Source of the DNA: CAZJHX01 sp964545715
GTDB lineage: Bacteria; Myxococcota_A; UBA9042; GCA-2863065
Assembly (NCBI GenBank): GCA_964545715.1
Contig: CAZJHX010000198.1
Coordinates: 1-17,085 of the forward strand
DNA: 17,085 nucleotides
Direction: 5' to 3'
Shown: positions 12,153 to 17,085 of the stretch, piece after piece
How the letters are laid out: each line of letters begins with the position of its first letter
How positions within the stretch are numbered: position 1 is the stretch's first letter
The notes under the pieces: model-generated
Told to the model about the DNA's origin: nothing
Seen by the model: the letters and a program-made list of their open reading frames with translations, nothing else
Databases searched by the model: none
Position numbers and translations under genes: made by a program

Positions 12153-12168
12153 ACACGTGTTAAACGTG
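12153..12168. promoter_or_regulatory. Small palindrome upstream of the YceI-family gene
   Basis: The 69-base gap between the permease and YceI genes contains the perfect 8-bp palindrome ACACGTGT (12153-12160) and an overlapping inverted pair CACGT...ACGTG (12154-12158 and 12164-12168). It could be an operator. I see no convincing -35/-10 pair beside it, so the YceI gene may simply be read through from the importer operon. Confidence 0.3.
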
Positions 12169-12196
12169 GGCGGACAATCGCCCGAAGGAGAACCCG

Positions 12197-13009
12197 ATGA
12201 ATCCCAAGGTCTTGATTCCCGCCCTGCTCGTAACGCACGCCGTGGCCGGTCTGGTGGGCTTCATGGTCGCGAAATCGCTGCTGGCGAAGGACCCCGAGTG
12301 GGTCAAAGAGAACAAGCAGGTTGAGACGCGCTTGAACGACCTGGACGCAGCGGTGAAGACCACGACGGCTGAGACGGTGGAGCCCAAAGCGCCGGAGAAG
12401 AAGGCGCCCGAGCCGCCGGCGGATTGGAAGCCCGGCGAGGCGACCTTCAGCATCCATACACACGGCATGAGCAGCGTGTCCTTCACCAGCGACGCACCGC
12501 TGGAGTCCATCGTGGGCACGACGACGAAGGTGTCGGGCGACTTCAAGGTCAACCTGGGCGATCTGGCCAAGACGACGACCGCCGGCATCAATGTGGCGGT
12601 CAGCACGTTAAAGACCGGCAACGGCACGCGCGATGAGCACCTGCAGGGGGAGGGGTGGTTCCATACCGAGAAGCACCCGGACGCCATCTTTACGCTGCAG
12701 GGCGTGGAGGCGGAGAGCACCAAGCTGTGGCCCGGGCACACCACGGACGCCACGCTGACAGGCAAGCTGACCATCAAGGGCATCACTCATCCGGTCACGG
12801 CCAAAGCGACCATCGGCTATCACCCGTTCACGCCGGCGCTCGCGGACTTCGGCATCAAGAGCAACATCATGCGCATCAAGGCCGGCTTTGACGTGAAGCT
12901 CTCCGACTATGAGATGTCGGCTGCAGTGGTCGGTAAGAAGGTCGCTGAAACGGTGCAGGTGTCACTGAACGTGACCGCGCTCGAGCAGGCTGCAGACGCC
13001 GCCGAGTAG
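12197..13009 (+). CDS. YceI-family protein with N-terminal membrane anchor
   Basis: YceI-family proteins are lipocalin-like beta barrels; structurally known members bind isoprenoid or polyprenyl lipids in the periplasm, and their physiological role is often unclear. This 270-residue protein has an uncleaved-looking hydrophobic segment at about residues 6-28 (LIPALLVTHAVAGLVGFMVAK), then a charged and Pro/Lys-rich linker (about 30-78), then the YceI domain from about 80. Family features include FSIHTHGMSSV, VSGDFKVN, TRDEHLQGEGWFHTEKHPDAIF, LTGKLTIKGITHPVTAKA and a C-terminal V-x-V-S-L-N strand. The inferred location is the periplasmic face of the inner membrane. The ATG has AAGGAG six bases upstream (12185-12190). 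The gene lies 69 bases after the importer permease in the same direction, so it may share that transcript. Confidence 0.88.
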   Translation: MNPKVLIPALLVTHAVAGLVGFMVAKSLLAKDPEWVKENKQVETRLNDLDAAVKTTTAETVEPKAPEKKAPEPPADWKPGEATFSIHTHGMSSVSFTSDAPLESIVGTTTKVSGDFKVNLGDLAKTTTAGINVAVSTLKTGNGTRDEHLQGEGWFHTEKHPDAIFTLQGVEAESTKLWPGHTTDATLTGKLTIKGITHPVTAKATIGYHPFTPALADFGIKSNIMRIKAGFDVKLSDYEMSAAVVGKKVAETVQVSLNVTALEQAADAAE

Positions 13010-13044
13010 CCGCCTCTGTGGCGCTCCCGCCGCCCGCCATGTGA

Positions 13045-13139
13045 CCATATGTGGCAAGGGCATTTTTTTTCCTCGAAAAAACCCTGTCATCACCACATCT
13101 TGTGGTGTGGACCGCGTAAACCTACAACATATGGTGCCA
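13045..13139. promoter_or_regulatory. Cluster of NrdR-like palindromes upstream of nrdJ
   Basis: Three palindromic sites precede the nrdJ promoter: CCATATGTGG (13045-13054), a 17-bp inverted repeat with arms CACCACA/TGTGGTG (13091-13107), and CAACATATGGTG (13125-13136). NrdR is the usual repressor of ribonucleotide reductase genes and binds pairs of boxes resembling ACACWATATATWGTGT about 31-32 bp apart. By hand alignment, 16-base windows at 13093-13108 and 13124-13139 match 10 and 9 of 16 positions and are 31 bp apart. The matches are imperfect, so another palindrome-binding regulator is possible. Confidence 0.5.
13057..13085 (+). other. AT-rich inverted repeat with T8 tract, possible weak terminator
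   Basis: AGGG (13057-13060) and CCCT (13082-13085) flank TTTTTT and AAAAAA runs (within 13063-13068 and 13076-13081), giving an interrupted stem. A run of eight T occurs at 13063-13070. It follows the YceI gene and could help end its transcript, but no strong GC stem sits directly before the T run, so an intrinsic terminator is uncertain. The tract stands out sharply in this GC-rich DNA. Confidence 0.3.
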
Positions 13140-13146
13140 TATTCTC

Positions 13147-13176
13147 TTGACCCACCATATATGGCACCACCATACT
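13147..13176 (+). promoter_or_regulatory. nrdJ promoter with operator between -35 and -10
   Basis: TTGACC (13147-13152) and CATACT (13171-13176) form a -35/-10 pair with an 18-base spacer. The perfect 10-bp palindrome CCATATATGG (13155-13164) lies inside this spacer; the surrounding 16 bases match the NrdR box consensus at 10 of 16 positions. A repressor bound there would block polymerase directly. The predicted start near 13183 leaves a leader of about 118 bases. Confidence 0.6.
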
Positions 13177-13191
13177 TGGCCTGTCGAAGCG

Positions 13192-13233
13192 GCTGTCAAA
13201 ACGCCCTGGCGATCTTCACGGGCGCCTGACAGC
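13192..13233 (+). promoter_or_regulatory. Long hairpin in the nrdJ leader
   Basis: GCTGTCA (13192-13198) pairs with TGACAGC (13227-13233), and CGCCC (13202-13206) pairs with GGGCG (13220-13224), with an AAA/CC internal loop and a 13-base terminal loop. It starts about ten bases after the predicted transcription start. No T run follows, so it is not an intrinsic terminator. It could stabilise the message or bind a factor. Confidence 0.5.
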
Positions 13234-13300
13234 TGCTGAGACGTCGCTAGAGAGACACAACAGCCAAACACTTCAAGCGCTTAGCACCATAGGGGGGAGA

Positions 13301-16300
13301 ATGCGCGTACAGAGACTATTGACGAAATCCGGTGGGATGACCTACGACGGCATCGAGTTCACCACCAGGACGTCGCGGATCACGAACCCGGACGGTTCGG
13401 TGGTCTTCGAGGCCAAGGACATCACGGTCCCCAAGGACTGGAGCCAGGTCGCGGTCGATATTCTCGCGCAGAAGTACTTCCGTAAGGCCGGCGTTCCGGC
13501 GGCCGTCAAAAAAGTGGCGGAAGACGGCGTGCCCGAGTGGCTGCAGCGCTGTGTTCCGGATGAGGAGGCGCTGGCGGCGCTGCCCGAGGACGAGCGGTAT
13601 GGCGGTGAGACCGATGCACGTGAGGTCTTTAACCGTCTGGCGGGGACCTGGGCCTACTGGGGCTTCAAGGGCAACTACTTCGACAGTGAGGACGATGCGC
13701 GCACGTTCTACGACGAGCTGTGCTGGATGTTGGCTGACCAGCGCGTGGCGCCCAACTCTCCGCAGTGGTTCAACACGGGCCTGCACTGGGCGTACGGCGT
13801 GGACGGCCCGGCCCAGGGTCACTTCTACGTGGAGCCCGGCACCGGCCGCGTGAAGCGCTCGACCTCCTCCTATGAGCGCCCGCAGCCGCACGCCTGCTTC
13901 ATCCAGAGCGTGTCCGATGACCTCGTGAACGAGGGCGGCATCATGGACCTGTGGATGCGCGAGGCGCGTCTGTTCAAGTACGGCTCCGGCACCGGGTCCA
14001 ACTTCTCCAACATCCGCGGCGAGGGCGAGCCCCTGTCCGGCGGTGGTCGCTCCTCGGGTCTGATGAGCTTCCTGAAGATCGGTGACCGGGCGGCCGGCGC
14101 GATCAAGAGCGGCGGCACCACCCGTCGCGCGGCGAAGATGGTCGTGCTCGACGTCGACCACCCCGACATCGAGACGTACATCAACTGGAAGCTGATGGAG
14201 GAGCAGAAGGTCGCGTCCCTGGTGACCGGCTCCAAGACCATCGAGGCGGCCATGCAGGCTGTCTTTGACGCCTACTGGACCGAGGGCGTGGACGACGCGG
14301 ACCGCGGCAACCCCGGTGAGAACAAGGCGCTGGCGGCTGCGTTGGGCGTGGCCCGCTCGCAGCTGGTCAGCGACAACTACCTTCACCGCGCGCTGCAGCT
14401 GGCCTCTCAGGGCTACAAGGAGCTGCAGTTCGACACGTACGACACCGACTGGACCAGCGACGCGTACCAGACGGTCAGCGGTCAGAACTCCAACAACTCG
14501 GTCCGCATCAAGAACGGCTTCATGGACGCCGTGGCCAAGGACGGCGACTGGGACCTGCTGCGCCGCACCGACGGCAAGCCGGCGCGGACGCTGAAGGCCA
14601 AAGACCTGTGGGAGCAGATCGCCTACGCCGCGTGGTCCTGCGCGGATCCGGGCCTGCAGTTCGACACGACGATCAACGAGTGGCACACGTGTCCCAAAGA
14701 CGGTCGGATCAACGCGTCGAACCCGTGCAGCGAGTACATGTTCCTGGACGACACGGCCTGCAACCTGGCCTCCAGCAACCTGCTGAAGTTCGTGGATGAG
14801 AGCGGCAAGTTCGACATCGAGGGCTTCAAGCACGTCAATCGCACGATGACGATCGCCCTGGAGATCTCGGTGCTGATGGCGCAGTTCCCCAGCCGCGAGA
14901 TCGCCCGCCTCAGCTACAAGTTCCGCACGACGGGGCTGGGCTACGCCAACCTGGGCACGCTTCTCATGGTTCAGGGCATCCCGTACGACTCCAAAGAGGC
15001 CTTTGCGATCGCCGGCGCCCTGACCGCCAACATGACGGCCACCGCCTACGCGACCTCCGCCGAGATGGCGTCGGAGCTGGGGCCCTTCCCGGGCTACGCC
15101 AAAAACGCTGACGACATGCTGCGCGTGATCCGCAACCACCGTCGCGCGGCCTGCAACGCGGCCGAGATGGCGTACGAGGGCCTGACCATTCTGCCGAAGG
15201 GCATCGACCCCGATATCTGCCCCAAGGACCTGCTGGACGCTGCGCGCGCTGAGTGGGACCGGGCGCTGGTGCTGGGCGAGCAGTTCGGCTACCGCAACGC
15301 GCAGGTCACGGTCATCGCGCCGACCGGCACCATCGGTCTGGTCATGGACTGCGACACCACGGGCGTGGAGCCCGACTTCGCGCTGGTGAAGTTCAAGAAG
15401 CTGGCCGGCGGCGGGTACTTCAAGATCATCAACCAGTCCGTGCCCCGCGCGCTGAAGACGCTGGGTTACGACGAAGAGACCATCGACGGCATCATCAACC
15501 ACGCCCGCGGCACCGGCACCCTGAAGAACGCGCCGTTCATCAACTGGGACAGCCTGATGGAGCGCGGCTTCGGCAAGGCGCAGATTCAGGCCATCGAGTC
15601 GGCGCTGCCGGCGGCCTTCGAGATCGGCTTTGTGTTCAACCGCTACACGCTTGGCGACGACTTCTGCAAGGACGTGCTGGGCTTCACCGAGGCGCAGCTG
15701 AGCGACTTCACGTTCTCGCTGCTCGAGGGCCTGGGCTTCACGCCCGAGCAGATCTCCGCGGCCAACGACTATGCCTGTGGTCGCATGACCGTCGAGGGCG
15801 CGCCCGGCCTCAAGGACGAGCACCTGGCGGTCTTCGACTGCGCCAACAAGTGCGGCCGGTACGGCACCCGCTACATCCGGGCCGAGGGTCACATCCACAT
15901 GATGGCGGCGGCCCAGCCCTTCCTGAGCGGCGCCATCTCCAAGACCATCAACATGCCCAACGACGCCAGCGTCGAGCAGATCAAAGACCTCTACTTCCTG
16001 TCTTGGAAGTCGATGATCAAGGCCAACGCCATCTACCGTGACGGCTCCAAGCTCTCGCAGCCGCTGAACGCCAGCGTGGCGGACGACCTCTTCAGCAAGG
16101 TTGAGGACGCTCTGGCGGAGCAGGGCGTGCTGGTGCCCGAGGATGCGCCGCCCGAGGTCAAGATCGCCGAGAAGATCGTCATCAAGTACATGGTCAAGCG
16201 TCACCGCATGCCCTTCCGTCGGTCCGGCTACACCCAGAAGGCCATCGTGGGCGGTCACAAGATCTACCTGCGCACGGGCGAGTACGAGGACGGCTCCCTG

Positions 16301-16873
16301 GGCGAGATCTTCCTGGACATGCACAAAGAGGGCGCCGCCTTCCGCAGCCTGATGAACTCTTTCGCCATCGCGGTGTCCCTGGGCCTGCAGTACGGCGTGC
16401 CGCTCGAGGAGTACGTGGACGCGTTTGTGTTCACGAAGTTCGAGCCCAACGGCATGGTCGACGGCAACCCGTACATCAAGATGTCGACGTCCATCATCGA
16501 CTACGTCTTCCGCGAGCTGGCCATCACCTACCTCGGCCGCACGGACCTGGCGCAGGTCATTCCCGAGGACCTGGCGATGGACACCCTCGGCAAGTCCGAC
16601 GCCGCCCCCGCCGACGATGAGGTCGTGGAAGAGATCCTCCAGGCGTCACCCCGTCCGACCCAACTGCACACGGCCAACGTCGCCATGGCCCGCTCCGGCA
16701 CCCCCCGCACCGTGACCCGCACGGTGGCCGACCAGCTGTCCAGCCGCATCTCGGTGGCCCGAGCTCAGGGCTACGAGGGCGACGCCTGCGGCGACTGCCA
16801 CTCGTTTACGATGGTCCGCAACGGCACGTGCCTGAAGTGCATGTCCTGCGGCGCCACGAGCGGCTGCTCCTGA
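13301..16873 (+). CDS. nrdJ: Vitamin B12-dependent class II ribonucleotide reductase NrdJ
   Basis: NrdJ reduces ribonucleotides to deoxyribonucleotides using adenosylcobalamin to generate the radical, so it works with or without oxygen. The 1190-residue protein is the long form of the family. It has SPQWFNTG, the first redox cysteine in HACFIQSV (Cys199), the catalytic Asn474-x-Cys476-x-Glu478 motif in NPCSEYM and the second redox cysteine Cys487 in DDTACNLASSNLL. The phosphate-binding region includes VIAPTGTIGLVMDCDTTG. The C-terminal tail has a zinc-ribbon-like cysteine cluster (Cys1163, 1166, 1177, 1180, 1183 and 1189); tail cysteines in this family re-reduce the active site. The ATG at 13301 follows a GGGGGAG ribosome binding site. 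The leader carries NrdR-like sites but nothing resembling a cobalamin riboswitch. No nrdAB or nrdDG genes are in the window. Confidence 0.96.
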   Translation: MRVQRLLTKSGGMTYDGIEFTTRTSRITNPDGSVVFEAKDITVPKDWSQVAVDILAQKYFRKAGVPAAVKKVAEDGVPEWLQRCVPDEEALAALPEDERYGGETDAREVFNRLAGTWAYWGFKGNYFDSEDDARTFYDELCWMLADQRVAPNSPQWFNTGLHWAYGVDGPAQGHFYVEPGTGRVKRSTSSYERPQPHACFIQSVSDDLVNEGGIMDLWMREARLFKYGSGTGSNFSNIRGEGEPLSGGGRSSGLMSFLKIGDRAAGAIKSGGTTRRAAKMVVLDVDHPDIETYINWKLMEEQKVASLVTGSKTIEAAMQAVFDAYWTEGVDDADRGNPGENKALAAALGVARSQLVSDNYLHRALQLASQGYKELQFDTYDTDWTSDAYQTVSGQNSNNSVRIKNGFMDAVAKDGDWDLLRRTDGKPARTLKAKDLWEQIAYAAWSCADPGLQFDTTINEWHTCPKDGRINASNPCSEYMFLDDTACNLASSNLLKFVDESGKFDIEGFKHVNRTMTIALEISVLMAQFPSREIARLSYKFRTTGLGYANLGTLLMVQGIPYDSKEAFAIAGALTANMTATAYATSAEMASELGPFPGYAKNADDMLRVIRNHRRAACNAAEMAYEGLTILPKGIDPDICPKDLLDAARAEWDRALVLGEQFGYRNAQVTVIAPTGTIGLVMDCDTTGVEPDFALVKFKKLAGGGYFKIINQSVPRALKTLGYDEETIDGIINHARGTGTLKNAPFINWDSLMERGFGKAQIQAIESALPAAFEIGFVFNRYTLGDDFCKDVLGFTEAQLSDFTFSLLEGLGFTPEQISAANDYACGRMTVEGAPGLKDEHLAVFDCANKCGRYGTRYIRAEGHIHMMAAAQPFLSGAISKTINMPNDASVEQIKDLYFLSWKSMIKANAIYRDGSKLSQPLNASVADDLFSKVEDALAEQGVLVPEDAPPEVKIAEKIVIKYMVKRHRMPFRRSGYTQKAIVGGHKIYLRTGEYEDGSLGEIFLDMHKEGAAFRSLMNSFAIAVSLGLQYGVPLEEYVDAFVFTKFEPNGMVDGNPYIKMSTSIIDYVFRELAITYLGRTDLAQVIPEDLAMDTLGKSDAAPADDEVVEEILQASPRPTQLHTANVAMARSGTPRTVTRTVADQLSSRISVARAQGYEGDACGDCHSFTMVRNGTCLKCMSCGATSGCS

Positions 16874-16916
16874 GATCGACTTCGCCAACCCATCCGGACC
16901 TCTCCAGCCAAACCCA

Positions 16917-16952
16917 CCCCTCGGCGACGCACGACCCGCGCATCGCCGGGGG
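16917..16952 (+). terminator. Hairpin after nrdJ without T tract
   Basis: About 45 bases after the nrdJ stop, CCCC plus CGGCGA (16917-16927, one bulged T) can pair with TCGCCG plus GGGG (16943-16952), a stem of about ten pairs around a 15-base loop. No T run follows, so it may protect the 3' end or act with Rho rather than as a classical intrinsic terminator. Confidence 0.35.
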
Positions 16953-16994
16953 GCCCGCCTCGATGGCCGGTCACCTCCTCCCAGGCGTTAACGC

Positions 16995-17019
16995 AAAAAG
17001 GCCGCCCGCGGGCAGCCTT
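16995..17019 (-). terminator. Intrinsic terminator of the tRNA-Ala gene
   Basis: Read on the minus strand, AAGGC and GCC arms pair with GGC and GCCTT around a CGCG loop (16998-17019), with one mismatch in the stem, and are followed by a run of five T (16995-16999, partly in the stem). It lies about 20 bases beyond the tRNA 3' end and suits that transcript. On the plus strand no T run follows the stem, so it is a weaker candidate for nrdJ. Confidence 0.75.
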
Positions 17020-17040
17020 CTCACCGTCTAAAATCTGTGC

Positions 17041-17085
17041 TGGTGGAGATGATGGGGTTCGAACCCACGACCTCAGCGTTGCGAA
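17041..17085 (-). tRNA. tRNA-Ala(CGC), 3' half, cut by the window edge
   Basis: Reading the minus strand from the right edge gives the complete anticodon loop TTCGCAA (17079-17085, anticodon CGC), the 3' anticodon strand CGCTG, variable loop AGGTC, T arm GTGGG-TTCGAAC-CCCAT, acceptor strand CATCTCC, discriminator A and an encoded CCA (17041-17043). The acceptor has U at position 70, as expected for the G3:U70 identity pair of tRNA-Ala. The 5' half lies outside the window, so the G3 partner cannot be seen. The anticodon reads GCG, a frequent alanine codon in such GC-rich DNA. Confidence 0.9.

Noticed and set aside
13041..13229. 62-codon frame in the nrdJ control region
   Set aside because: It overlaps the promoter, operator palindromes and leader hairpin, lacks a ribosome binding site, and has no family-like sequence.
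13183..13300. Cobalamin riboswitch in the nrdJ leader
   Set aside because: The conserved B12-box-like sequence GCCACTG and the surrounding architecture are absent; the leader shows only a simple two-part hairpin.
13316..16324. 1002-codon open frame on the minus strand opposite nrdJ
   Set aside because: It is in exact antiparallel phase with nrdJ and open only because nrdJ avoids TTA, CTA and TCA codons in GC-rich DNA. Its composition (runs of Val, Leu, Arg, His) is that of an antisense shadow, while nrdJ has every family motif.

Overview
The window is GC-rich bacterial DNA that looks chromosomal. The gene set (ClpA unfoldase, hybrid sensor kinase, CysD/CysN ATP sulfurylase, anchored YceI protein, lipoprotein-dependent ABC importer, long B12-dependent ribonucleotide reductase) suggests an aerobic or facultative Gram-negative heterotroph. 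A Myxococcota/Bradymonadota-like or other former deltaproteobacterial lineage is my best guess. That placement comes from overall gene style, not from a marker gene I could test.

Layout. Positions 1-2040 hold the C-terminal two thirds of mfd on the minus strand, interrupted by a 10-base N gap at 1366-1375. At about 2037-2041 mfd stops abruptly in the middle of the protein, and the plus strand becomes clpA, already past its N-terminal domain. Both genes are cut at the same point, so this is a chimeric or misassembled join or a real rearrangement breakpoint. The single open frame running from 19 to 3825 is not a real fusion protein. clpA is followed, with an ATGA overlap, by a hybrid histidine kinase with an N-terminal region I do not recognise (3822-5933). 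The kinase converges on cysN with a 4-base overlap.

The minus-strand cysD-cysN operon (8647 to 5930) has a clear promoter at 8676-8704. It encodes ATP sulfurylase; its CysN carries a C-terminal APS-kinase-like domain in which several catalytic motifs look lost. Divergent from it, after a 243-base region with a 19-bp tandem repeat and two hairpins, is a plus-strand ABC importer: a PhnD-like lipoprotein resembling the 'putative selenate' binding-protein family, a PhnC-like ATPase with no canonical start codon, and a permease made of two fused PhnE-like halves. A membrane-anchored YceI protein follows.

The last large gene is nrdJ (13301-16873). Its leader contains a promoter with a palindromic operator between the -35 and -10 elements, further NrdR-like palindromes upstream, and a long hairpin in the 5' untranslated region. 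At the right edge is the 3' half of a minus-strand tRNA-Ala(CGC) with its own intrinsic terminator.

The most interesting biology is the pairing of sulfate/selenate activation (CysD plus CysN with a degenerate kinase tail) with a divergent oxyanion importer, and the ClpA-coupled hybrid kinase. The most important caution is the mfd/clpA junction.
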